43,069 nt of DNA from a virus: IMG/VR virus record IMGVR_UViG_3300048597_000669, positions 1 through 43,069 of that record; one strand, 5' to 3'. The notes under the pieces are model-generated. The model searched no databases, was not told where the DNA came from, and saw only the letters and a list, made by a program, of their open reading frames with translations. Of this stretch, positions 24,670-32,758 are shown in pieces; the stretch's first letter is position 1, and every line of letters begins with the position of its first letter. Made by a program: the position numbers and the translations under genes.

Positions 24670-26501
24670 AGCGTGATGATCCCTCTCTTCTCGTAAACCG
24701 ACGTTCGCGGCTTCGGCGTCTTCATCGCCGCAGCGCCGGCAGCCATGGCGAGCGTGACAAGCCCGTCGATGCGGCCGCGCGAGCGGCTCTTGTCGAAGGC
24801 CCGGTTGCCGGCGAAATCCGAAATCGGCGCTGCGTTGGAGGCGCAGGCGGTAGTGATCGGGTTGGCGTCGATGACGATCGTGCCCAGCCGCAGCCGGTCC
24901 TCGAGCTCCTCGACGCTGATCGGCATGCTCAGCTGCTGCTTTTCGCTGAAAGAGATCCGCAGCCCCTGGCCATGCGGCACGAGCATCAACCCCTGCCCCG
25001 GCTTTTCCTTGTCGCCGCGGAATTTCCAAACCGCGAAGCCGACCCGATCGCAGGCCTCGATGAAGCTCGCCATCTTGGCGACGTCATAGGCAAGGAACTG
25101 GACCAGCTGCTCGTCGAAGATCCGCGCCACTTCCAGCGCGATGAAATCCTTTGTGATGCTGGCGCCAGGCACGACATTCAGGAAGCCTTGGTCGCGCCAA
25201 AGCTCGTATGGCATCTGGTCCTTGCGCGCGCGCTCGTCGAGATTGGCCTCGCACGTCCAGTACCAGGTCTTGGTGACCAGCCGGGTCATTTCATGGCCTT
25301 CGGCCGTCATGCCGATCGGCACCGCCCACGCCGCCGTCAGCGCGGTCAGATCGTGCTTGTCGGACAGGTCGAGGCTCAGCCAGCAGGGGCAGTTGACCAG
25401 CGCCTTCTCGTCGACCAGCGCCTGGGCATTCTCCCAAAGCGTCGGGTCGTCGAGCCAGAAGTCCACGGCACCCGTCGGGATCCCGAAATAGAGGCGCTTC
25501 ACCCGGTTGGCCTCGCTCGGATTGACCCGAGCCTTCGAAACCTCGCGCCGGACATTCTCCTTGGGGAACGTAACCCCCAGCGCCGGCATCGACTTACGCC
25601 AGACGCCCTCGGTATCGAACACCGTCTCCCGATCGGCGATATCGACCCGCGTAATATAGACCATCAGGCTGTCGTTGAAATCGAGGCCCTTGACGACGCG
25701 CTGGGCGCGCTCGCTGTAAAACGTCCCCACCCCTTGCGTCTGCGCCGGCGTGTTCGAACAGGCGATCAGCAGGCCGCCGCGCGGGTTCTTGGCCAGCGCC
25801 GCCTGGTGCATATCGATCAGCGCCACGGTGTGGAGCTCGTGAACCTCGTCGACGAAAACCACGTCGGGCCGCGGACCGCTGAGCTGCGTCGCCTTGCCCG
25901 ACATGGTCTTGAAAACGCCGCCGCTTGCCAGGTGCTCAACCGTATGGCTGGCGGCCCCCATGCCGCGAACCTTGAACTTGCCCTCGCTCTCGAGCGTGAC
26001 GCCATCATCCTCGCCCGGCATCGTCGCCCGCACCATCGCCGCGGCATCGCCGAGCGTGATCAGCGCCTGCTCGTCCTTGGGCCCGGTGACGATGGCCTGG
26101 GCGCGCTTGCGCCCCAGCCCACCGATGGCGATCAGCCCGGTGGCAGCCATCCAGGGCGACTTGCCCTGCCCCTTGGCGGTCTCGATGTACGCCTCGTCGA
26201 AGCGCCAGCGGGTGTTGCCCTCGGGATCCGTCTTGAACCAGCCGAACAGCGAGCCGGTGACGAACATCATCCAGTCGAGCAGATCGAAAGGCTCGCCGGC
26301 GCGCGGGCCGTCGGTAATCGTGAAATTGGCCGGATAGGCCGCGATCATCGCCTCGGCCTCCGCCGGCCGCCATTCCAGGCCGCGGGCGGCGCCATTCTCG
26401 ATATCGTCCAGGTGCCGGCGGCAGGCCGCGAGCTCAAGCTCGCCCGCAACCAGCTCGCCGGCGACGATGGCCCGCGCAAAGGCGGTGGTGCGATCGGTCA
26501 T
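24666..26501 (-). CDS. terL: terminase large subunit
   Basis: A 611-residue packaging motor of the Terminase_1 type. ATPase motifs: Walker A ETAKGQGKS at about 107-115, Walker B VVFVDEV at about 223-229. The C-terminal RNase H-like nuclease begins with LSLDLSDKHDLTAL. It cuts concatemeric DNA and pumps it through the portal. It lies 13 bases after the small subunit and overlaps the portal start. Full length. Confidence 0.95.
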   Translation of the reverse strand: MTDRTTAFARAIVAGELVAGELELAACRRHLDDIENGAARGLEWRPAEAEAMIAAYPANFTITDGPRAGEPFDLLDWMMFVTGSLFGWFKTDPEGNTRWRFDEAYIETAKGQGKSPWMAATGLIAIGGLGRKRAQAIVTGPKDEQALITLGDAAAMVRATMPGEDDGVTLESEGKFKVRGMGAASHTVEHLASGGVFKTMSGKATQLSGPRPDVVFVDEVHELHTVALIDMHQAALAKNPRGGLLIACSNTPAQTQGVGTFYSERAQRVVKGLDFNDSLMVYITRVDIADRETVFDTEGVWRKSMPALGVTFPKENVRREVSKARVNPSEANRVKRLYFGIPTGAVDFWLDDPTLWENAQALVDEKALVNCPCWLSLDLSDKHDLTALTAAWAVPIGMTAEGHEMTRLVTKTWYWTCEANLDERARKDQMPYELWRDQGFLNVVPGASITKDFIALEVARIFDEQLVQFLAYDVAKMASFIEACDRVGFAVWKFRGDKEKPGQGLMLVPHGQGLRISFSEKQQLSMPISVEELEDRLRLGTIVIDANPITTACASNAAPISDFAGNRAFDKSRSRGRIDGLVTLAMAAGAAAMKTPKPRTSVYEKRGIITL

Positions 26502-26514
26502 CAGGCCCCCGGCG

Positions 26515-26904
26515 TCAAAGGATCACGCCAGTGCCGCCGCCGCGCCGCTTTGGCTTGCCGCCGCCGTGCCTGGGCGTCAGCTGCAGCTCCTTGTCGAGCC
26601 GCATCAGGGTTGCCGCCGCCCGGTTGGCAATCGCCAGATAGGGGTTGTGCTGTGGCACGCCGGTGCGCGGCGCCGGCACCATCGGGCCATGCTCCGCGAC
26701 ATGCGCCTCGGCCAGTCGCATCCGGGCATAGGTGATCGCGTAAAGCTCGATCGCCGTCGCCGCCTCGCGCAGGTCGACGCCGCGATTGTCGAGCAGCCGC
26801 GCCAGCTCCTGCCACTTGTCACTGGCCAGCGCCGCGGTCTCAACGCCCCAGCCGGTCTCCGACGTCGCCCAGCTGGGCTCCGGGATGGCAATCTCGCTCG
26901 GCAT
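26515..26904 (-). CDS. terS: terminase small subunit, P27 family
   Basis: A 129-residue protein with the P27-type C-terminal signature PQHNPYLAIANRAAATLMRLDKELQLTP and a helical centre (LREAATAIELYAITYARMRLAEA). It recognises the packaging site and delivers it to the large subunit. The C-terminus is a basic Gly/Arg/Lys tail. Position directly before the large subunit confirms the call. Confidence 0.92.
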   Translation of the reverse strand: MPSEIAIPEPSWATSETGWGVETAALASDKWQELARLLDNRGVDLREAATAIELYAITYARMRLAEAHVAEHGPMVPAPRTGVPQHNPYLAIANRAAATLMRLDKELQLTPRHGGGKPKRRGGGTGVIL

Positions 26905-26907
26905 CGG

Positions 26908-27594
26908 TCACCACCATTGCTTGACGCTCGCCGCCGCTGCCGCCCAGCCTGGCATCGAGGGTTGCCCGCCGATCGCCAGCACGTCGACCGCCTTGTCATG
27001 GCTGACCCTGGCCACGGGCAACGGTGGCGAGCTGCGCCAGATCTCGGCCTCGATTCCAGCCATGACCTCGAACGCACCGTCGCCATCGGAGACGTCGAAC
27101 TGCTCGAACCGCGGGTTGAAATTGAGGTTCATCGAGCCGCGCGCGACCAGCCGCCAGCCACTCTCCGACGCAATGGTCAGGATCTTGGCGTGCGTCTTGG
27201 CGACCCGCAGGCATTCGACACCGAACCGATGCTGCATCTCAGCCAGCAGCGGCTGATCCCGCCGCGCCGCGCTATAATCCATGACCATGCGCAGCTGGCT
27301 GATCCGGCTATCCCGCATGAAGGCCGTGAAGGCCTCGATCTCATAGGCCGCGATGCACCAGGTCCACACCGAGACCCGCGCCGGCCCGGCCTTGTCGAGC
27401 AGCGCCGAGGCGATATCGATCATCGAAAACTGACCCTTGGTCAGTCCAAACACATGCCCGCCCCGCTCAAGCCCAGCCAGCGCCTCGCTGGCGAGCCCCA
27501 GCGTCACCGCTGCCGTCGATTGCCGCTGCGCCAGCGCCTTGGCCACCGCAGGGCTGCGCAGCACCCGCTGCGCCCCCGGGTTGAGCGCCTTCAC
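26908..27594 (-). CDS. single-motif phospholipase D-like protein
   Basis: A 228-residue protein with one HKD-type motif: His-Ala-Lys followed by GSMNLN (THAKILTI at about 138-145, then ARGSMNLNFNP), the arrangement seen in PLD-superfamily nucleases. One motif per chain implies an active dimer. The GTG start overlaps the adenine methylase stop. It sits between the methylase and the terminase genes, so a role in DNA processing during packaging, or in defence against other phages, is plausible but unproven. Confidence 0.75.
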   Translation of the reverse strand: MKALNPGAQRVLRSPAVAKALAQRQSTAAVTLGLASEALAGLERGGHVFGLTKGQFSMIDIASALLDKAGPARVSVWTWCIAAYEIEAFTAFMRDSRISQLRMVMDYSAARRDQPLLAEMQHRFGVECLRVAKTHAKILTIASESGWRLVARGSMNLNFNPRFEQFDVSDGDGAFEVMAGIEAEIWRSSPPLPVARVSHDKAVDVLAIGGQPSMPGWAAAAASVKQWW

Positions 27595-28397
27595 GATGCA
27601 ACCCGCGGCCCCGAAATAATCAGCTCGCGTGCCTCGGTCGGCTTGCCGCTGAGGCGATAGGTCAGGCCGACAGGTTCAGTGACGAAGTCCTGGAAAAGCT
27701 CGCGCACTTCCGGCCGGTCGTTGATCGACAGGATGAACCGGCCCTGCAGCTGGCCGAGCTGGTCGGCCATCCGCGCGAAATCCTCGCGGGCGAAGACGCC
27801 GGCGCCGTAGTCGCCCTCGTTCTGCCAGTATGGCGGATCGAGATAGAACAGCGTGCCAGGGCTGTCGTACCGCCGGATGAACTGGTCAAAGGGCAGCCGC
27901 TCGATCGTCACGCCGGCGAGCCGGTCGTGAACGTCCTCGAGCATCGGCACCAGCTTTGTCAGGTCAAAGCGGCTTGGCGCCACCATGGCGAAGTTGCGGC
28001 CGACGACCTTTCCGCCGAACGCCGTGCGCTGCAGATACAGAAACCGCGCAGCGCGCTCGAGATCAGTCAGCGTGTCGGCATCGACCTTCATCAGTCGCTC
28101 GAACTCGGCACGCGAGGAAAGCTGCCAGCGCAGCATGTCCAGGAACGCCTGATAATGCCGCTGCAGGATCCGGAACAGCGTCGCAACGTCGGCCGAGATA
28201 TCGTTGATGACCTCGACCTTCGGACGGCGGTCGCGGCGCAGAAATACGCCGCCCATGCCGACGAAGGGCTCGGCGTAAAGACTATGCGGCGTGGCGTTGA
28301 TCTTATCGACCAGCCGACCCGAAAGGACGCGCTTGCCGCCGACATAAGGCGCCACCGGTCGCACCGGTTTGACCCCAACTAGGGTTGGACTCTCCAT
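27591..28397 (-). CDS. D12-class adenine-N6 DNA methyltransferase
   Basis: A 268-residue Dam-like enzyme that transfers a methyl group from AdoMet to adenine in DNA. Motifs: APYVGGKR near the N-terminus, AdoMet loop FVGMGGVFL (about 45-53), catalytic LDPPYW (about 184-189). All look intact. No restriction enzyme is next to it; it probably protects phage DNA. The region 28398-28535 upstream is non-coding and holds a palindrome. Confidence 0.92.
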   Translation of the reverse strand: MESPTLVGVKPVRPVAPYVGGKRVLSGRLVDKINATPHSLYAEPFVGMGGVFLRRDRRPKVEVINDISADVATLFRILQRHYQAFLDMLRWQLSSRAEFERLMKVDADTLTDLERAARFLYLQRTAFGGKVVGRNFAMVAPSRFDLTKLVPMLEDVHDRLAGVTIERLPFDQFIRRYDSPGTLFYLDPPYWQNEGDYGAGVFAREDFARMADQLGQLQGRFILSINDRPEVRELFQDFVTEPVGLTYRLSGKPTEARELIISGPRVAS

Positions 28398-28445
28398 GAA
28401 TGGTTACCGATCATCGTCCCGCCCGAATCGGGTGCGGGGACTAAA

Positions 28446-28461
28446 GGCTGCGCGCGCAGCC
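28446..28461 (-). other. GC-rich palindrome between HNH and methylase genes
   Basis: GGCTGCGC followed directly by GCGCAGCC forms a perfect 16-base palindrome in the 138-base non-coding gap, followed on the minus strand by TTTAG. It could be a weak terminator or a regulator of methylase expression. A second smaller inverted repeat, GGGGTG/CACCCC, lies a few tens of bases upstream. Confidence 0.35.
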
Positions 28462-28535
28462 CAAGGTGCAGGTGACCGCCTGCGGCTCGGGGTGTTCGCG
28501 CACCCCTGCCCCCCGCTCTTTTTCGCGGGGAATGT

Positions 28536-29357
28536 TCAAAGCGTCTTCCGCCGATTCCACGGATGCGCCGGGTCCAGCGGGCGGCCATCGACGCCGGCGC
28601 CCGGCGGCTTTTCCGGCCGATTGCGCTGGGCGCCGCGGGCGTCATGGCATGGCTGGCAAAGGCTCCGGTGATTGGCCGGATCGCCCCAGAGCTTGAAATT
28701 CATCTCGCCAGCGGCGTCGCGGAATGGCTCGATGTGATCGAGCACCGTCGCCGGCACCTTCACCTGGCGCTCTTCCCAGCAGAACCGGCACCACGGCTCT
28801 TTCGCCAGCTGCTTGTCGCGCATCAGCCGGTGCTTGCCGTTGTACCCGCGCTTGGCGGCGCTCGGCCGCTGCGCCGGTACCATCGGACGGTCTTCGGGCT
28901 CGGCGGCCTCGGCATACCAGCGGTGCACCCAGCGGGCGGCTACGCCCTCGGCCTCCGCACCGATCAGCGCCTCGGCCCGGCCCGGGTCGAGCAGCACGAC
29001 CTCCGCCCCCAGGCGCTCAGCCCAAAATTGCCGCTGCCATCGCCGCGGCGCCTGTTCGATCAGGACCGCGCTCACGATGCCGGCCGCCTCGATTGCGCGC
29101 GGGCTGGCCAGATCGGCGAGCTTCTCGTTGCGCAATGTCAGCGCCTGGCGGATCCAGTCGCCCGGCTGCCCGCCGGAAATCTCCCGGATGATCGCCACCT
29201 TGTCGATGACCACGCAGCCGGGCTGGCGCAGCGCTATCGCTGCCGCCCGCTGTGCCGCGCCATTGCCGGCCGGGCCAACAAGCACCGTCACAGGCACGAG
29301 CGCCCGTTTCAGCCCCGCCGGATAGGCAGCGGCCGGATGATCGACGATATCGCTCAC
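28536..29357 (-). CDS. P-loop-like domain fused to HNH endonuclease
   Basis: A 273-residue protein with two parts. Residues about 20-165 resemble a P-loop kinase or ATPase found on phage HNH proteins, with VTVLVGPAGNGAAQ where a Walker A would be (the Lys-Ser/Thr is replaced) and VVLLDPGRAEAL. Residues about 180-273 are an HNH nuclease: CRFC, LDHIEPFRD, NHRSLCQPCHDARG. HNH proteins beside the terminase help nick DNA for packaging in several siphoviruses. GTG start overlaps the preceding stop. The N-terminal domain may have lost ATP hydrolysis. Confidence 0.85.
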   Translation of the reverse strand: MSDIVDHPAAAYPAGLKRALVPVTVLVGPAGNGAAQRAAAIALRQPGCVVIDKVAIIREISGGQPGDWIRQALTLRNEKLADLASPRAIEAAGIVSAVLIEQAPRRWQRQFWAERLGAEVVLLDPGRAEALIGAEAEGVAARWVHRWYAEAAEPEDRPMVPAQRPSAAKRGYNGKHRLMRDKQLAKEPWCRFCWEERQVKVPATVLDHIEPFRDAAGEMNFKLWGDPANHRSLCQPCHDARGAQRNRPEKPPGAGVDGRPLDPAHPWNRRKTL

Positions 29358-29566
29358 GAGCCGTCCGGCCAGTCGATCGGCGGCCCGCGCTCGTCACGCT
29401 CCAGCTCGATCCGGAATCGCTCGGCCTCGGCCTCGTCCGGCACGATCACCAGCTCGTCAGGATCCGGCGTCGGCGCGCCCTCCATCTCCGCCCGCTCAAG
29501 CAGCGCGACGTTATCTTCGCCGTAGAGCGCGACCAGCGTCGCGCGCATTGTCGGATGAAGCGCCAT
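29354..29566 (-). CDS. small acidic hypothetical protein
   Basis: A 70-residue acidic protein with GGAGG before the ATG. No family recognised. The N-terminal half is helical and the C-terminal half rich in Glu, Asp and Pro. It is coupled to the HNH gene and belongs to the start of the late operon. Confidence 0.65.
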   Translation of the reverse strand: MALHPTMRATLVALYGEDNVALLERAEMEGAPTPDPDELVIVPDEAEAERFRIELERDERGPPIDWPDGS

Positions 29567-29578
29567 GGCTGCCTCCGC

Positions 29579-29758
29579 TCAAAGCCCGTCCGCTTCCAGC
29601 GCCAGCGCCAGCCGGCGCGCCGACCGCGCCGCGTCGTCCTTGGCCTCGTGCCAAAGGTCGGGATCGCTGCGCAGCTGGGCAATCTTGTTGATCAGGTCGG
29701 CAACCTCGTGCGCGCGCTGGGCATAGGTACGGCGCGGCGGCTCTGCAGGCGGTGGCAT
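29579..29758 (-). CDS. 59-residue hypothetical protein, first late gene
   Basis: A short gene with a strong ribosome site (GGGAGG, 4 bases before the ATG). The product is Pro-rich at the start and then helical and charged (VADLINKIAQLRSDPDLWHEAK). It is the first gene after the 130-base gap that separates the late operon from the DUF6456-like gene. Function unknown. Confidence 0.65.
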   Translation of the reverse strand: MPPPAEPPRRTYAQRAHEVADLINKIAQLRSDPDLWHEAKDDAARSARRLALALEADGL

Positions 29759-29845
29759 GGCACCTCCCGAACAGGTCGAGGATTTACGTGGACCATTCGG
29801 AACCGCGGCATAGGCGCAGTCCCCGAACTCGCATTTCCTTTAGCA

Positions 29846-29861
29846 GCGACTGTACAGTCGC
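29846..29861. promoter_or_regulatory. perfect palindrome at the head of the late operon
   Basis: GCGACTGT followed directly by ACAGTCGC, a perfect 16-base palindrome, in the gap 29759-29891. On the minus strand TTGCGC lies just upstream and TAAAGG 17 bases later, so the palindrome would fall between a weak -35 and -10. Candidate binding site for a late-gene regulator. Confidence 0.5.
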
Positions 29862-29891
29862 GCAACAGGTTGTGACATATCCGCCACGGCG

Positions 29892-30545
29892 TCAGAACCG
29901 ATAATAGATCGCCAGGTGGGTTGCCGCGATCCTGACATAGAAAGACACGAAGCGAGCGGCAAAAGCGCCGCCGGCACTTCGAAAATCATCGTCGCGCTGA
30001 ACGATTTCCTCCGCCGCCAGATCGTGCAGGACCATGGCATCGAACACCTCGACCAATCCCTGCTGCAGCTGCGCGCGTGCGTCGCGCCAGCGATTCCAGG
30101 CGTCGATCTGAGCCGCGCTGTCAGGCCCCGGAACGCCGCCGGTGCTGCTCCGACCGCCGCCGAAGCCGTCATATCGGCCAATTATGCTGCGCTGAAAGCC
30201 CGCGCGCTCCCAATCCTCCCGATACCGGGTCGCGGCACGGTGCTGGCGCTCGTCGATCAACCCACGCGCGAACCAGCGGTCGATCGGCGCGGCGGTGACA
30301 TTCTTCAGCGCATGGCGCCCGCGCGCCACCCCCGGCTCCTTGATCAGCACCCGCTCATAGACGTTGCGCTTCTGCTGCTCGGGCGTCGGCAGCCCGGCCT
30401 CGATCGCGGCTATCTTGCGCTCGCGCGCCTGGCGCTGGCGGAGCCGGGCGGCCGCGCGCTGGACCTCGCTTGCCGTCACTGGCAGCTCGTCGACAATCGA
30501 CATAGCGGCGGCGCTTGAATGTCCCCGTCGCCGACGCCGCCCCAT
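29892..30545 (-). CDS. DUF6456-like protein, candidate late-gene regulator
   Basis: A 217-residue basic protein. Its middle, APIDRWFARGLIDERQHRAATRYREDWERAGF, then a Gly-rich loop and a helical end (LVEVFDAMVLHDLAAEEI), follows the DUF6456 pattern of alphaproteobacterial regulators. The ATG at 30545 has GGAG with good spacing and gives an Arg-rich N-terminus; a second ATG at 30503 lacks a site. It is the last leftward gene before the late operon, the place of lambda Q, so a role in switching on late genes is likely but inferred. Confidence 0.65.
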   Translation of the reverse strand: MGRRRRRGHSSAAAMSIVDELPVTASEVQRAAARLRQRQARERKIAAIEAGLPTPEQQKRNVYERVLIKEPGVARGRHALKNVTAAPIDRWFARGLIDERQHRAATRYREDWERAGFQRSIIGRYDGFGGGRSSTGGVPGPDSAAQIDAWNRWRDARAQLQQGLVEVFDAMVLHDLAAEEIVQRDDDFRSAGGAFAARFVSFYVRIAATHLAIYYRF

Positions 30546-30665
30546 TCCTGTCTCCTCGCCTGCGTTGAACTATCGAAAGTGGTGCATTTTCGCAACACGC
30601 CGACCCGGCGCCGCTCGTCGGAATGGTTCTTTTGCCGCGCGCTCCGGCGTCAATGTTCTGGTAAG

Positions 30666-31034
30666 ATGCCGGTCATGTTCGCCGCGCCCCCGCCCGACAT
30701 TCCCGCCGCTTTCGTCTGCGAGGCACCGCGCGCCATCGATGGCGACACCATCGCCTGCGCCGGGATCGAAACCCGCGTCCGCCTGCTCGGGATCGATGCC
30801 CCCGAAATGCCCGGCCACTGCCAGAAGCACCGCGTCTGCACCCCCGGCGACGGTGCCGCCGCCCAGCGCGCGCTCGCCGAGCTGATGACGCGCGGCATCG
30901 TCTGGGTGCGCCCGGAAGCCTTCGACCGCTTCGGCCGGATCCTCGCGCGCGTTGAGGCCGGCAGCGCCGACCTCTCCTGCGCGATGATCGAAGCCCAAGC
31001 CGCCGTCCCCCGCTACAGCCCGATCAGCTGCTGA
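30666..31034 (+). CDS. thermonuclease-like (SNase family) protein
   Basis: A 122-residue protein with the staphylococcal-nuclease landmarks AIDGDTIAC, VRLLGIDAPEMPG and RFGRILARVEA, covering the Ca-binding Asp and catalytic Arg/Glu region. Start ATG at 30666 or 30675; no clear ribosome site. No convincing signal peptide. It is the only plus-strand gene inside the leftward region and its 3' end overlaps the convergent small secreted-protein gene by 11 bases, so it looks like an independently inserted gene. Confidence 0.8.
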   Translation: MPVMFAAPPPDIPAAFVCEAPRAIDGDTIACAGIETRVRLLGIDAPEMPGHCQKHRVCTPGDGAAAQRALAELMTRGIVWVRPEAFDRFGRILARVEAGSADLSCAMIEAQAAVPRYSPISC

Positions 31035-31290
31035 CTGGCGCCAAAGCCGCCCAGCGCGCGATCCGATCGCGCTTGGCAGCCAGATGCTCGGCGACCGTCA
31101 TGCCATAATCGGGGTGACCGCGTCCGAGGTTCGCACGAGCCACTCCTGGCAGCGTCCTGCCCCGGCTTCGAACCACGCGCTTCTTGGGCGCGGGCGCCTC
31201 CTCGGCAGCGACGACCGACGCGCTGACGCCAACGCTGGCAATCATCCCTGCCAGAAGCGCGACAGATGCTCCTCGTCCAAGCAGGCGCAT
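31024..31290 (-). CDS. small secreted protein
   Basis: An 88-residue protein with a signal peptide (MRLLGRGASVALLAGMIASV, cleavage probably after SVVAAEE's Ala-Ala) and a basic mature part with PDYGMTVAEHLAAKRDRIARW. Its ATG overlaps the stop of the replication gene. Periplasmic location expected; function unknown. Confidence 0.65.
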   Translation of the reverse strand: MRLLGRGASVALLAGMIASVGVSASVVAAEEAPAPKKRVVRSRGRTLPGVARANLGRGHPDYGMTVAEHLAAKRDRIARWAALAPVSS

Positions 31291-32297
31291 CAAACGCTCT
31301 CCCTCACCGTGATCTTCACCGGGCCGCCGGCGGCGCTGCGCAGGTCGGCCGCGAACTGGCTGGCGACGTAATCGGCGTGGAAGGCCGAGGGCGCGAGCGC
31401 CAGCAGCTCGCCGCCACCCTCTTCGAACTGCAGCCGGTCGATCCATGCGACGCTGGTCTTGGCGCCCAGCCGCTGCCGCAGCGCCGCCCGGATCGCCTGT
31501 ATACGCGGCGGCTCGTCGATCATCTTGTTGTCAGCAACAAATTGATCCGGCGCGTCACGCTCTGCAGGCCGCCCGAATTCGCCATCCAGCAGTCGGGTGA
31601 ACAGCCGCAACCCCGCGGCATGGCCCAGCTCGAACACGGCGTCGAAGGTGCAGAACAGGTCCCCCTGCCCGGCAATCGCGCCCTTTCGCCGGAAGCCGCC
31701 GGCCGCAACGCCGCGCTCAACCGTGTCGATCGTCATCAGCACCTGGCCGAGGCCGACCGCAGCCAGCTTGTTGGCCACCGCCACCCGCCGCGCCGCATCC
31801 CGCGTCACCGGCCCCGGCAGCCCCGCCCGCGTCGTCCAGGCGTCCCAGGCCTCGAAGACCTGGTCGACGGGATCTGCCGATCCCTTTTTCTCGGCTACCG
31901 GCTCGCGCGCGCGCTCGCGTGGTGAGATGGTTACTGGTTCTTCTATATATATAGACCCCCTGACAGGTTGGCAGGGGGGGTCTGACACTGTGACAGCCCC
32001 CTCTGACACGGCGGCATCCGCCGCGGGCGTGCCGAAGAACGGGTGAACGAGTGTGGCAAAGGGCGCCCCAGGCGCGGTTTCTTCGCGGGTGATGTGCCCG
32101 GCATCGGTCAGGATGACATAGGCCCGGTGGATCGTCCGGCGCGACAGGCCAGTGCGGGAAGAAATCTCGGCCGTGGTCAGCGATGATCGCCCGCCCCGCG
32201 AATCCCGGGCCTCATCGGCCAGCACGGTCAGCACCTGGCGCGCCATCGGCGGCAGGCCCTTCACCCGGTGGACGGCGCGAAGCAGCGCGTTGCTCAA
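31290..32297 (-). CDS. replication initiator-like protein (winged helix + DnaA_N-like)
   Basis: A 335-residue protein. Residues about 1-75 are a winged-helix DNA-binding domain (LTTAEISSRTGLSRRTIHRAYVILTDAGHI); a low-complexity linker follows; the last 60 residues (ALRQRLGAKTSVAWIDRL and ELLALAPSAFHADYVASQFAADL) look like the DnaA N-terminal domain that binds the replicative helicase. This arrangement is common in phage initiators. I chose the TTG at 32297, overlapping the upstream stop (TTGA); the frame upstream is noise. The linker-coding DNA holds an origin-like sequence. Confidence 0.78.
   Translation of the reverse strand: MSNALLRAVHRVKGLPPMARQVLTVLADEARDSRGGRSSLTTAEISSRTGLSRRTIHRAYVILTDAGHITREETAPGAPFATLVHPFFGTPAADAAVSEGAVTVSDPPCQPVRGSIYIEEPVTISPRERAREPVAEKKGSADPVDQVFEAWDAWTTRAGLPGPVTRDAARRVAVANKLAAVGLGQVLMTIDTVERGVAAGGFRRKGAIAGQGDLFCTFDAVFELGHAAGLRLFTRLLDGEFGRPAERDAPDQFVADNKMIDEPPRIQAIRAALRQRLGAKTSVAWIDRLQFEEGGGELLALAPSAFHADYVASQFAADLRSAAGGPVKITVRESV
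31943..32008. other. candidate replication origin inside the initiator gene
   Basis: An AT island with the 12-base palindrome CTATATATATAG (31943-31954) is followed by repeated TGACA elements: CTGACA at 31960, 31982 and 32003 and GTGACA at 31990. The first three-way spacing is 21-22 bases, about two helix turns. A CCCCCTG/CAGGGGG inverted repeat lies between. Lambda ori likewise lies in the linker of gene O. Confidence 0.5.
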
Positions 32298-32758
32298 GAC
32301 TGTCGAGCCTCCGCCAGTGCGCGGTTGAGCATGTCGGACACCTTGCCGAGCTCGAGGATCTCCGGCGCGGCGGCCAGCAGCTCTTGCCGATCGACAACCC
32401 CGTCGCCGGCGGCGGCGTCGATCAGCTTCAACAGCGCGGCGGTCAGCACCCGCGGGGCGTGCGCCACACATCCGGGCTGCACCACCGCCGTCGAGCGCAT
32501 GCCGGCGTTGAAGAGCAGCGGGTCGAGGAAACGCGCCCCCCACTGGTTGCCGGCGCGGATAAAGGAATAGGCGCTGATGTCGGCATTGCCCTTCCGGGCT
32601 TCTTCGGCGCGGTCTTTCGACTTGCCTATCACGTCGCCGATATCGCGGTCGTGCAGGCCATCCTCGAACTTGATCCGCTCGAGCGTGTCGGCCTGTGTCC
32701 TGAGGTGCAAAGACACGCCCGGCATGGCCGCGATTCGGTGGATTTGCCCCCGGGTCAT
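32294..32758 (-). CDS. hypothetical early protein
   Basis: A 154-residue soluble protein of unrecognised family, second upstream of the initiator. The N-terminus is basic and helical, with a KSKDRAEEARKG stretch; the C-terminus is a helical, acidic domain (LAAAPEILELGKVSDMLNRAL). Its stop overlaps the TTG start of the initiator gene. A regulatory or replication-accessory function is likely from context only. Confidence 0.65.
   Translation of the reverse strand: MTRGQIHRIAAMPGVSLHLRTQADTLERIKFEDGLHDRDIGDVIGKSKDRAEEARKGNADISAYSFIRAGNQWGARFLDPLLFNAGMRSTAVVQPGCVAHAPRVLTAALLKLIDAAAGDGVVDRQELLAAAPEILELGKVSDMLNRALAEARQS

Noticed and set aside
23389-25029. 546-codon version of the portal gene
   Set aside because: The first 120 codons lie antisense-like within the terminase gene and are Arg/His-rich; the ATG at 24669 with the stop overlap is the real start.
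26908-28397. Calling the PLD-like and D12 genes a restriction-modification system
   Set aside because: No specificity domain or known restriction family is visible and both sit in a late packaging operon; kept only as a hypothesis.
29846-29861. SOS (LexA) box at the palindrome before the late operon
   Set aside because: The core CTGTACAG resembles part of an enterobacterial box but lacks the 8-base centre, and alphaproteobacterial LexA boxes are of the GTTC-N7-GTTC/GAAC type.
31943-32010. CRISPR-like or transposon end repeats near 31950-32010
   Set aside because: The TGACA repeats are only 5-6 bases and irregular, within a coding frame; an iteron-like origin explains them better.
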